DNA of 32,417 nt, taken from IMG/VR virus record IMGVR_UViG_3300036652_002077, positions 1 to 32,417 of that record, one strand, 5' to 3'. This document shows positions 23,154-29,397 of this stretch, piece by piece (the first letter of the stretch is position 1; the number at the start of each line of letters is the position of its first letter). The position numbers were made by a program, and so were the translations under genes. Source of the DNA: a virus. Below the pieces are notes generated by a model. It was not told where the DNA came from. It saw only the letters and a list, made by a program, of their open reading frames with translations, and did not search any database.

Positions 23154-23379
23154 AATTCCACCATACGCGCCACTCAAACCCGTCGAGCCGCCGGTTGATC
23201 CGGTTGCTCGCTCGGTTGCGCGCGAGGGTGCCTTTAGCAAGCCTGGGAGCACCAAGGCCGCCTCGAAGGGCAAAGGTTGGGCTCCAGCCAAAGGTACAAG
23301 GTTCCGCGCCACCAACGAGAAGGCCAAAGGCAGGCCGCGCATCCGCAAGCGGGACCCGCGCAGCGTGGAATTTTTCTGA
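23146..23379 (+). CDS. small basic, disordered hypothetical protein
   Basis: A 77-residue protein from ATG 23146. It begins with Pro-rich sequence (IPPYAPLKPVEPPVDP) and continues with a Lys/Arg/Gly-rich stretch ending RPRIRKRDPRSVEFF. It is probably disordered and nucleic-acid binding or a scaffold-associated peptide. No family recognised. An overlapping 77-codon frame one base out of register (23150) is treated as a shadow. Confidence 0.5.
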   Translation: MNEIPPYAPLKPVEPPVDPVARSVAREGAFSKPGSTKAASKGKGWAPAKGTRFRATNEKAKGRPRIRKRDPRSVEFF

Positions 23380-23399
23380 ATAACGTGAAAAGGCTTTTA

Positions 23400-23510
23400 A
23401 TGTTTATTTGCCTGTTTAAAGGCCACGTCTACGAGTGGCAACCCAAGCCCTGGTCTGGTGTGGGAATTTGCAGAAGGTGTGGCAAAAGAACTTGGTGGGA
23501 ATTCAGATGA
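23400..23510 (+). CDS. tiny DUF1660-like zinc-finger protein
   Basis: A 36-residue protein with ATG 23400 preceded by AAAAGG six to seven bases upstream. Its layout, MFICLFKGHVYEW then CRRCGKR, matches the short prophage family in which a start Cys, a GH, and a C-x-x-C-G form one zinc site. A GTG 15 bases upstream is an alternative. The stop overlaps the next ATG. Confidence 0.6.
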   Translation: MFICLFKGHVYEWQPKPWSGVGICRRCGKRTWWEFR

Positions 23511-23773
23511 CACCCAAAGAATCATTTATCGCCAGTGCGTACAAGGTTGCCCACGAAAAGGTGACCGATACCCCAGCGTTTAAGGCCGCGCTCGAATCCG
23601 CCCTGGCGCACTTCGTTTATCTGCAAACCGAGGACGGCACGCCGCTCGCCTGCACCATGGCGCACAACCAGTTAATCGGGGCCAAAGCCGTGCTCGGCAT
23701 CCTTGAGAATTTGCATCTACCACCGCAACCAATAACCCGAGAGAAATTCCCTTCTCTCAGAGCACCATCGTAA
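23507..23773 (+). CDS. small hypothetical protein
   Basis: An 88-residue protein starting at ATG 23507, overlapping the previous TGA. It is mostly helical (SFIASAYKVAHEKV, AFKAALESALAHFVY, NQLIGAKAVLGILENL), with a Pro-rich end. This size and helix content are common among phage head-region accessory proteins, but I recognise no family. The gene ends one base before the next ATG region (stop 23771-23773). Confidence 0.5.
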   Translation: MTPKESFIASAYKVAHEKVTDTPAFKAALESALAHFVYLQTEDGTPLACTMAHNQLIGAKAVLGILENLHLPPQPITREKFPSLRAPS

Positions 23774-23774
23774 T

Positions 23775-24002
23775 ATGACTCGACTTCCCGACGGCTCGGG
23801 TTTTTGCGTAGTCGAAATCGACACGTCGCGCAAACCCGGTAACCCGATTCATTGGAATCCCGGCAACAAGGTGGTTCACGACCACCGAGACGGATCTATT
23901 ATCCAACCCGACACCGACATTGAGCGCGCCAAACGCGGATTGCCCATACCGTGGACACCCGCGATGGGCGAAACAGAAACACAGCAACCAGACATTCCCT
24001 GA
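23775..24002 (+). CDS. small hypothetical protein
   Basis: A 75-residue protein from ATG 23775, two bases after the previous stop. It is rich in Asp, Pro and His with no obvious helix or membrane segment (TRLPDGSGFCVVEID, PIHWNPGNKVVHDHRD). It lies just ahead of the probable scaffold gene. No domain recognised. Confidence 0.5.
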   Translation: MTRLPDGSGFCVVEIDTSRKPGNPIHWNPGNKVVHDHRDGSIIQPDTDIERAKRGLPIPWTPAMGETETQQPDIP

Positions 24003-24005
24003 CCT

Positions 24006-25319
24006 ATGCCAGCACCAGCAGCACCACCACCGGCGGCACCCGCCGCACCCGCCCCAGCATCCGCAGCACCCAAAGCCGCACCACCCGCGACCGAACCCGC
24101 CGATGGAGGCGCGTGGTTGGATGAAGTTGGCAGCGATTTGGAAGCGATGGACCGTGGCGAGACACCGCCGGATCGCGGCGCCTTCGTACCCAAACCGAAG
24201 GAAAAGCCCGAAGAAAAGGCCGATGATGCGTTGCCGCAAGATGTTGTCCCGCCCGAAAAGCCCAAGGACAAACCCAAACCTGCCGATGTACAGCCAGCGC
24301 CCGAGGCCCAAACCCTCAAGCTGCCCGAATTGCGCAAGGCGTACGACGGTCTCAAGAAGCGCGTAGCCAGCGAACTCGAACCCGAGGTCACCCGCCTGCG
24401 CTCCCAGGTCGCCGAACTGGAAAAGCGCGCGCCGGTCGATACCAAACCGTTCGAAGAGAAGGTTACGGCGGCCGAGAAGCGCATTGCCGACCAGGAAGCG
24501 GTGATCCGGTATCTCAATTACCAAGAGAGCGCCGAGTTTAATGAGAAGTATCAGAAGCCCTACAACGAGGCTTGGCAAAAGGCCTTGGGTGAAATGGCAG
24601 AGCTGGAAGTAGAGCAGTCGGACGGCACTACTCGCAGGCCAACCGAAAACGATTTGATCTCTCTGGCAGGTATGAATTTGGGCGAGAGAAGGAAGGCCGC
24701 CAATGCCATGTTTGGCGATTCGGCAGACGACGTGATGGCTCACGTTCGAGAAATTCGCCGGCTGGCCGACGCCCAACACAATGCCTTGCAGCAAGCCAAG
24801 ACCAACGCGGCCCAAATGGCCGAGGACAATAAGACCCGCAGCATCGAGAACGCCAAGGTCCGCAATGCTGCCTGGGAAACTCAAAATCAGAGCCTCGCGC
24901 AAAAGTATCCCCAGTGGTTTGCTCCTGACGCCGAGGATTCTGAGGGATCTGCCTTACTGAAAAAGGGTTTCGCCATTGCTGACCTCGTTTTCTCTTCCAA
25001 ACCGCCCGATGAGGCCACCAAGCAGCTTTTGCCCAAATCGTTCCTCGCTGACCTCGAAGCCAACAAGGGCCGGTTGTCGCCCGAGGCGCAGATCCGCCTG
25101 CACACCCTGATTCGCAACAAGGCGGCCGGGTTCGACCGCCTCGCCCGCCAGGTCAAAAGCCTGAGCACGCAACTCGAAGAGGCAAATAAGAAGCTCGCCG
25201 CGTACGAGGACACCGAGCCGCCTACGGGTGGCGACAGCCCAACCGGTGGCGGTGTGGTGGGCGATTACCTCGAAGATTCCAACGCTGAGCTTGATAAGCT
25301 CGACAAGCTGAGCCGATGA
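24006..25319 (+). CDS. probable scaffolding protein
   Basis: A 437-residue acidic, highly helical protein. The first 100 residues are low-complexity Ala/Pro followed by Lys/Pro/Glu (KPKEKPEEKADD). Residues about 105-175 are a coiled coil (LRKAYDGLKKRVASELEPEV, RLRSQVAELEKRA), and further coiled coils occur at 255-285 and 380-405. There are no Cys residues and no enzyme motif. This composition and its place between portal and probable major capsid genes fit an internal scaffold that directs procapsid assembly. A fused protease is not visible. The call rests on composition and position. Confidence 0.6.
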   Translation: MPAPAAPPPAAPAAPAPASAAPKAAPPATEPADGGAWLDEVGSDLEAMDRGETPPDRGAFVPKPKEKPEEKADDALPQDVVPPEKPKDKPKPADVQPAPEAQTLKLPELRKAYDGLKKRVASELEPEVTRLRSQVAELEKRAPVDTKPFEEKVTAAEKRIADQEAVIRYLNYQESAEFNEKYQKPYNEAWQKALGEMAELEVEQSDGTTRRPTENDLISLAGMNLGERRKAANAMFGDSADDVMAHVREIRRLADAQHNALQQAKTNAAQMAEDNKTRSIENAKVRNAAWETQNQSLAQKYPQWFAPDAEDSEGSALLKKGFAIADLVFSSKPPDEATKQLLPKSFLADLEANKGRLSPEAQIRLHTLIRNKAAGFDRLARQVKSLSTQLEEANKKLAAYEDTEPPTGGDSPTGGGVVGDYLEDSNAELDKLDKLSR

Positions 25320-25612
25320 AGCTCTCGAAACTCAGCGCCCGACAGCTCTCGAAACATTTGCGCCGCGCCATGAAGAGTGGCGATGAACAAATGGCCAAGA
25401 GCGCCTCGTATTTTTGGGCGCAGCGCATCGAGGGTGGCCCGGCGAAAAGCTGCACGCCAAAGGCAAAACTGAGAAAGGCGGGTTTGCTCCCGCCGGTGAA
25501 TTATGATCCGACCGTTACAAGGCCAGTGCCTAATACGCTTGCTCCCGCCGGACAAAGCGACATTGAGCGGGCTGCTATTGCCCGATGTGGCTCAGGACAA
25601 CCCGCGTGGTGA
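25316..25612 (+). CDS. small basic hypothetical protein overlapping groES
   Basis: A 98-residue protein whose ATG overlaps the scaffold stop. The first 60 residues are basic and helical (KLSARQLSKHLRRAMKSGDE, SASYFWAQRIEG). The final 36 codons overlap the co-chaperonin gene in another frame, an unusually long overlap for this genome. Either both proteins are real or a sequencing error has lengthened this one. Function unknown. Confidence 0.45.
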   Translation: MKLSKLSARQLSKHLRRAMKSGDEQMAKSASYFWAQRIEGGPAKSCTPKAKLRKAGLLPPVNYDPTVTRPVPNTLAPAGQSDIERAAIARCGSGQPAW

Positions 25613-25835
25613 AAAGGCTCGACCGAGAAAGGGCTTAGTCATCGCGTGCGGACCATGGAAAACGACCAAGCAAGGTTTTTCGGTCCTGCCCGATTTTAGG
25701 CCGGGTGACACAGTGCTCCTGAGCGAGTACATCGGCACCAAATTGACCAGGGCGATCGGTGAAAACCTACGGCTTTGCAGGGTTAATGACGTGCTTGCGG
25801 TGCTCAGCGAGAACGGCGATAGTGCCTCGCACTAG
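25503..25835 (+). CDS. GroES-like co-chaperonin
   Basis: A 110-residue protein matching the Cpn10 fold. It opens with IRPLQGQCLIRLLPP (compare IRPLxDRVLVK), has a mobile-loop segment ATLSGLLLPDVAQ, then GLVIACGPW, FRPGDTVLLSEYIGTKL and NLRLCRVNDVLAVL. GroES-type lids close the GroEL chamber; phage versions such as T4 gp31 enlarge it for the capsid protein. Its place just ahead of the probable capsid gene supports the same role here with host GroEL. ATG 25503 has no strong ribosome site and lies inside the preceding gene. Confidence 0.85.
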   Translation: MIRPLQGQCLIRLLPPDKATLSGLLLPDVAQDNPRGEKARPRKGLVIACGPWKTTKQGFSVLPDFRPGDTVLLSEYIGTKLTRAIGENLRLCRVNDVLAVLSENGDSASH

Positions 25836-25849
25836 GTTGTTCGTGATAG

Positions 25850-25900
25850 GAGCCGCTCCTGCTCATTCGGTGAGGATGAGGGGAGCGGTTCTTTTTATTT
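25850..25900 (+). terminator. rho-independent terminator after groES
   Basis: GAGCCGCTCCT (25850-25860) pairs with GGGAGCGGTTC (25881-25891) with two G-U pairs. After a one-base bulge, CTCAT pairs with ATGAG, giving about 16 bp around a nine-base loop. TTTTTATTT follows directly. It closes the head-gene operon and isolates the next cassette. Confidence 0.85.
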
Positions 25901-25901
25901 G

Positions 25902-25934
25902 TTGACTAAAAGCGACGTTCTGATAAGGTCGCTT
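25902..25934 (+). promoter_or_regulatory. promoter with overlapping inverted-repeat operator
   Basis: TTGACT (25902-25907) and TAAGGT (25924-25929) are 16 bases apart, a near-consensus promoter directly after the terminator; GATAAG two bases earlier is an alternative -10 box. AAGCGAC (25910-25916) and GTCGCTT (25928-25934) form a 7-bp inverted repeat with an 11-bp centre covering the spacer and -10 box, a typical repressor site. Predicted transcription start is near 25936. Confidence 0.6.
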
Positions 25935-25935
25935 C

Positions 25936-26028
25936 ATGGTCAAAGCAGTCAGTAATCTCAGCGCCGTTTTCTTGGGGCCTTTCTCACGATTGGCTGCTTT
26001 GACCAGCAACCCAGGAAGGCGGCGCTGA
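25936..26028 (+). ncRNA. leader RNA with two interleaved long helices (A-B-A'-B')
   Basis: Helix A: 25937-25953 pairs with 25989-26005, 17 bp including two G-U pairs, no mismatch. Helix B: 25958-25976 pairs with 26010-26028, 19 bp including three G-U pairs, no mismatch. The 5' arm of B lies in the loop of A, and the 3' arm of A lies in the loop of B. Linkers A-B and A'-B' are both four bases; the central loop is twelve. Linkers this short cannot span complete helices of this length, so the helices are more likely mutually exclusive or only partly paired at once. G-U pairs without mismatches point to RNA rather than DNA pairing. The ribosome site CGGAG (26036-26040) is eight bases downstream, so switching could control translation of 26048. 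Confidence 0.7.
25936..26028 (+). CDS. possible 30-codon leader ORF spanning the paired region
   Basis: ATG at 25936, close to the predicted transcription start, opens a frame ending at TGA 26026-26028, the last bases of helix B. The peptide begins MVKAVSNLSAVFLGPF and ends in three Arg. It has no ribosome binding site and would be read from a leaderless mRNA. It could be a translated attenuator leader or a coincidence of the palindromes. Confidence 0.2.
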   Translation: MVKAVSNLSAVFLGPFSRLAALTSNPGRRR

Positions 26029-26047
26029 TTTTATTCGGAGTAACCAC

Positions 26048-26755
26048 ATGACAAAAGTTAAACTACCTGCGGCTGACCGCATCTCTAATGGCGAGGTGAT
26101 CGAAAGCGAGCCGCTCTCAAAACTCAACATTCAAATCTCAGCGCCAAAAATGCGGACGGCTGAGTTTGAAATCGAAGGCACCGCGCCGCTCGTCATTCAT
26201 CGCTTCAGCCAAAAGGCAAAAATGGAAATGATGGCCAAAATGACCGCTGGTAGCGTAGCCAACAAGGGCAAGAAGCGAGAGCCGATGAACGTCGAGAGGC
26301 TTTACAACGAAGCTCGCTATATCTCACCGGAAGGCTGGGACGGCTTTAATGTCTCGGCGGTGCGCAACGGCCTGATTAGCGCCTGCCGCATTGTCAGTTT
26401 CAAGATGACTCTCGCTAAAATGGGCGTTTTCGTTCTGGCAGATGGCCGAGACAAGCTTGAGCCGCAGTTTGGGCTCATCCGCATCTACGGCAAACCGGTT
26501 CGCACCGAAATGACTGCCAGGGTCGAGACCGGCGCGGCTTATGTCACGGTGAGGCCGATGTACGATCCGTGGTCGGCCAAAATTCGCATCCGGTTCGATT
26601 CAGATATGTTCTCATTCGAGGACATTGCGAACCTGCTTTCGCGCATGGGCGAGCAGGTTGGGCTTTGCGAGGGAAGGCCGGACTCGAAAAATTCTGCCGG
26701 AATGGGCTGGGGAGTTTTCGTTGTGAAGGGAGAAAAGACCGATGAAAAACGCTAA
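26048..26755 (+). CDS. conserved phage protein with RAMP-like glycine-rich loop
   Basis: A 235-residue protein with ribosome site CGGAG seven bases before ATG 26048. I recognise it as a phage family of unknown function. Conserved-looking parts are GTAPLVIHRFSQKAK (44-58), KKGKKREP-like basic segment (73-79), EARYISPEGWDGFNVSAVRN (88-107), RPMYDPWSAKIRIRFD (169-184), EDIANLLSRMGEQVG (191-205) and GRPDSKNSAGMGWGVF (209-224). The last resembles the glycine-rich loop of RAMP/Cas5-Cas7-type RNA-binding proteins (GxxxSxGxGxG) and sits at the same C-terminal place. That relation is inference from pattern only. It is the first gene behind a structured leader RNA and would be a good candidate to bind it. 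Confidence 0.65.
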   Translation: MTKVKLPAADRISNGEVIESEPLSKLNIQISAPKMRTAEFEIEGTAPLVIHRFSQKAKMEMMAKMTAGSVANKGKKREPMNVERLYNEARYISPEGWDGFNVSAVRNGLISACRIVSFKMTLAKMGVFVLADGRDKLEPQFGLIRIYGKPVRTEMTARVETGAAYVTVRPMYDPWSAKIRIRFDSDMFSFEDIANLLSRMGEQVGLCEGRPDSKNSAGMGWGVFVVKGEKTDEKR

Positions 26756-27167
26756 AATCGAAGCCTGCTTGCGGCAGATTGCTACCAAGCACGGCGGAAT
26801 GCTCAAGCCAGAGCACATCATCAAAGAGGCCGAGAGCCCAAAGCATCCACTTCACAGCCGGTTCGAATGGGACGATACAGAAGCCGCCTACCAGCATCGG
26901 CTTTGGCAGGCCCGCCAACTTATTTCGGTTTGCGTCGAAGTGATTGGCGACTTTGACCCAAGCCCGGTGTTCGTTTCTCTCAGCAGTGACCGGGGCAGCG
27001 GTGCTGGTTATCGGGTTATGGCAAACGTCATGTCCGATGCCGAAATGCGGGCGCAGTTGCTCAAGGACGCTTTGCATGAGGCAAACCGATGGGCGCAAAA
27101 ATATCACAAGCTAAAGCAATTAGCCGGGGTGTTTGCCGCGTTGAAGAAGGTCAAAAAGGCTGCCTGA
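26742..27167 (+). CDS. conserved phage protein paired with the upstream gene
   Basis: A 141-residue protein starting at ATG 26742 inside the end of the previous gene. It has a compact helical N-terminus (KIEACLRQIATKHGGMLKPE), then the family mark PLHSRFEWDDTEAAYQHRL, a helix (WQARQLISVCVEV), strand-like PSPVFVSLSSD and a long C-terminal helix ending in Lys (QKYHKLKQLAG, ALKKVKKAA). The RFEWDD-type motif is familiar from other phages, where function is also unknown. Coupled translation with 26048 implies the two act together. The G-rich pentamer array begins 13 bases after its stop. Confidence 0.65.
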   Translation: MKNAKIEACLRQIATKHGGMLKPEHIIKEAESPKHPLHSRFEWDDTEAAYQHRLWQARQLISVCVEVIGDFDPSPVFVSLSSDRGSGAGYRVMANVMSDAEMRAQLLKDALHEANRWAQKYHKLKQLAGVFAALKKVKKAA

Positions 27168-27180
27168 TTCAAAAAGTAAT

Positions 27181-27574
27181 GGCATGGCAGGCAAGGAATG
27201 GTGGGAACCGGATTGGTCGTGACTGGCGGGGTCAGGATTGGTTTGGAATGGCATGGCAGGCTTGGCACGGCATGTCGCCGTCAGGGGAGGGCTGGCGCGG
27301 TCAGGATTGGTTTGGAATGGCATGGAGAGGCCGGCGGGGTCGGGCCGGGTGAGGGCCGGTGGGGTGGTGCGGGGCATGGTCCGGTTCGGAAGGCAATGGT
27401 TAGGAATGGCAGGCGAGGCGAGTACTGGAATGGCATGGACGGGTGCTGATTTGTCAGGTCCGGTGTGGTATGGCGTGGCAGGCATGGTTTGGCGCGTGTA
27501 GGTATGGCTCGGATAGGTGTGGACGGCAGGCATGTTTGGGCGTGTTAGGGATTGGTGTGGCCAGGGAGGCAGGG
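27181..27574 (+). repeat. GGNNN pentanucleotide-periodic array
   Basis: Over about 395 bp, GG recurs every five bases with variable triplets between. By hand count roughly 70 of about 79 positions keep GG. Most exceptions are single changes to GT or TG, and a few steps are four bases. AATGGCATGG recurs at about 27178, 27247, 27316 and 27429, and a 27-bp block is duplicated. GG-N3-GG-N3-GG-N3-GG is a two-tetrad G-quadruplex motif, so about 18 could form in tandem on the coding strand. The array follows the gene pair directly and ends in AGGG followed by T6 (27572-27580). Open frames here are side effects of the 5-base period and are not called genes. Confidence 0.85.
27230..27325 (+). repeat. 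27-bp direct repeat inside the array
   Basis: The 27 bases at 27230-27256 recur exactly at 27299-27325, 69 bases apart; they start GGTCAGGATTGG and end GGAATGGCATGG. This shows the array grew at least once by duplication of several pentamers together. The offset is not a multiple of five because one step between the copies is four bases long. Confidence 0.85.
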
Positions 27575-27583
27575 TTTTTTCAT

Positions 27584-27613
27584 TTGACAGAATCCTGTCT
27601 TCCGTGCGATAGG
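27584..27613 (+). promoter_or_regulatory. promoter candidate for the capsid operon
   Basis: TTGACA (27584-27589) is followed after 18 bases by GATAGG (27608-27613) with an extended TG one base before it. GACAG/CTGTC (27586-27590 and 27595-27599) form a short inverted repeat over the -35 box. It lies just after the T6 tract of the array and about 155 bases before the capsid gene; the leader between (27614-27768) shows no other clear element. The capsid ATG itself has only a weak GAG upstream. Confidence 0.4.
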
Positions 27614-27768
27614 AGGATTGACGTAACCGGTTTCGTCGCCCGGGGCGTATAGAGTCTCGCCAGCTTCATCCGGCTGTAAGGGCCGAGGACATAACCCGAA
27701 CGGTTTGCGCCTCGCGTGTGCCTGGATGCTTTCCGCTCGAAAACTTTTCACCAGAATTTTTTTGAGCT

Positions 27769-29328
27769 ATGGCCTTAACATGCCGCAGTTTTACGGATTT
27801 CCTCTCGCGCCGCTCCGAGCACCTTGATGATTTAATTATTAGAGCGCTGCATCCAGTCGATGGCTGGATCGGCCATGTGAGCATTGGTCGATTCAAAGCC
27901 GAAGATGGCGTGGAGCACACCTTTGACCGCTTCGAAAACGTATTCCCTGACCTCTCGGGCGTGTGGGAAGACGTCACCGCTTCTTCGTGCGTTGGGTTGC
28001 CTTGCGACCCGTCGAGCACCAAGATCGGCCTGGGCTTCACGCGCGACAGCTACAAGTTGCAGCGCCGGGCCTACGAAACGGACTTGTTCTGTTTCGACCA
28101 GATCCTGAGCGCCGACCGCGCCAAGCAGCAATTTGCGCACGTCATTCGCACGCTGCGCCGGGCTTCTTCGCTGATTACCGGCCACCGGTTTCGGACTGAG
28201 GCATTGCGCATCGTCAAATACAAGTGGGCTCTGGCCAATAACACCCTTGTCCCGATTACCGCGACCTGGGACGCGACCCAAACCTTGCTCACGGTGAGTG
28301 CGCTGCCGACTTCCAAGCTCTCCCCGCGCCACCTGCAACGGCGGGTGCAGCCGCAGATCCGCGAGGGTGCTCTTTCTGAGGACCTGAACCGTGGAGGCGC
28401 GCCCATGCTCGAATTCGTTTCGGACATGGATGAAATCTGGGCGATGGACGAGGGCAACCCCGAGGTTACCGACCATTGGCGCTTTAACCTGTTCGATACC
28501 CAGGGTGCCAAAGAGTTTTACAAGTACGGCTGGTCTGGAACGGTGGGTAACTACGGTGTGCGCGCCGACTGGTGCGCTTTGCGTTTCAACGTGAAGCAGC
28601 AGAATGCGGACGGCTCGGCTGTCCTGCAGCTCGTACTCCCCTACACCAACGTCTCTGCGACCGAGGGTATCAAAGAACAGGTTAATGCGGACTTCGACAA
28701 TGCCCGCATTCAGCTCGACTTCATCTGGCACCGCAAGGCGATGACCTCGCTCGTTCGCGACACGACTGCCATCAATCCCGAGATGCCATTCGCCATGCGC
28801 GATTTCGCGGGCAAGTGGCAATTCGTGATGGACAACCTGACCTGCGGCACCGACGTCAACGGCAACCCGATTGCGGTGGACAACGCGCGCCGGAATAAGG
28901 GCAAATTCATTGCCGATTGGGCCTACGCGACCAAGGCCGAATACCCCGAATTGGGCGAGGCCATGTTCCACCTGCGCGAGCCCGCTTGCATCGTGGACGT
29001 GCCTCCTTGCGCCAACGACCCGGGTTACCCGGCTCAGTCGTACGGCAGCGCCAATGCGCTTTGCCCGAGCACGACCGTTGTGCTCACGTTCACCCCGGCG
29101 ATCAACGTCGTTACCGGCACCTACCAGGTGGCGCGCGACTCCATCACCTGCAACGGCCTGAATATTCTCAACCCGCCCATTGACGGCAGCACCACGCTGA
29201 CCGCCCTGGTGGCGCAATTCAACTCGTTGCTGGCTTCGATGGGTGTGTGGTCTGTGCTCAGCGCGACCCAGATCCAGCTTACCGGCTCGGTCTGTCAGAC
29301 TGTCGCGATCCCCTGGATCGTTGACTAA
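27769..29328 (+). CDS. probable major capsid protein
   Basis: A 519-residue protein behind scaffold and GroES-like genes. The content fits an HK97-type or similar coat: RTEALRIVKYKWALANNTLV, PMLEFVSDMDEIWAMDEGN, ATEGIKEQVNADFDNARIQLD and GKFIADWAYATKAEYPE are mixed alpha/beta with many aromatic residues. The last 120 residues (PGYPAQSYGSANALCPSTTVVLTFTP onward, in sections) read as a beta-rich domain with NVVTGTYQVARD and SATQIQLTG, probably a surface insertion or Ig-like extension. Several Cys are present. No signal peptide. It is the largest likely structural gene after the portal; the family cannot be named by eye. Confidence 0.65.
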   Translation: MALTCRSFTDFLSRRSEHLDDLIIRALHPVDGWIGHVSIGRFKAEDGVEHTFDRFENVFPDLSGVWEDVTASSCVGLPCDPSSTKIGLGFTRDSYKLQRRAYETDLFCFDQILSADRAKQQFAHVIRTLRRASSLITGHRFRTEALRIVKYKWALANNTLVPITATWDATQTLLTVSALPTSKLSPRHLQRRVQPQIREGALSEDLNRGGAPMLEFVSDMDEIWAMDEGNPEVTDHWRFNLFDTQGAKEFYKYGWSGTVGNYGVRADWCALRFNVKQQNADGSAVLQLVLPYTNVSATEGIKEQVNADFDNARIQLDFIWHRKAMTSLVRDTTAINPEMPFAMRDFAGKWQFVMDNLTCGTDVNGNPIAVDNARRNKGKFIADWAYATKAEYPELGEAMFHLREPACIVDVPPCANDPGYPAQSYGSANALCPSTTVVLTFTPAINVVTGTYQVARDSITCNGLNILNPPIDGSTTLTALVAQFNSLLASMGVWSVLSATQIQLTGSVCQTVAIPWIVD

Positions 29329-29349
29329 CGGTGGTTACTGGTTATTGGG

Positions 29350-29378
29350 TGGCGCCCTTGCGTGGTGGCGGGGCGCCG
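29350..29378 (+). other. strong intergenic hairpin between capsid gene and next gene
   Basis: GGCGCCC (29351-29357) pairs perfectly with GGGCGCC (29371-29377) around a 13-base loop, plus a T-G pair outside. There is no T-tract, so it is more likely an RNA-stability or attenuation element than a full terminator. Confidence 0.5.
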
Positions 29379-29397
29379 CTCAACCCTCCGATACGAT

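Noticed and set aside
23757-24902. Minus-strand 381-codon frame opposite the scaffold gene
   Set aside because: Gly/Leu/Phe- and Cys/Gly-rich shadow of the Ala/Pro-rich scaffold coding strand.
25936-26028. Simple H-type pseudoknot with both helices complete
   Set aside because: Four-base linkers cannot cross 17- and 19-bp helices; alternative helices or partial pairing are more plausible.
25936-26028. Integron attC or IS200/IS605-like hairpin end
   Set aside because: Those have nested hairpins; here the arms are interleaved and no transposase or integrase is nearby.
27120-27533. Minus-strand 137-codon frame and plus-strand frames with repeated Trp/Gly or Pro/Asn peptides
   Set aside because: A 5-base period gives 15-base peptide repeats and few stops in several frames; these are by-products of the GGNNN array.
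27181-27574. CRISPR array
   Set aside because: Repeats are five bases with variable triplets, not 21-40 bp repeats with unique spacers, and no cas genes are certain.
27832-29217. Minus-strand 461-codon frame opposite the capsid gene
   Set aside because: It mirrors the high-GC codon use of the plus-strand gene and has no ribosome site or family pattern.
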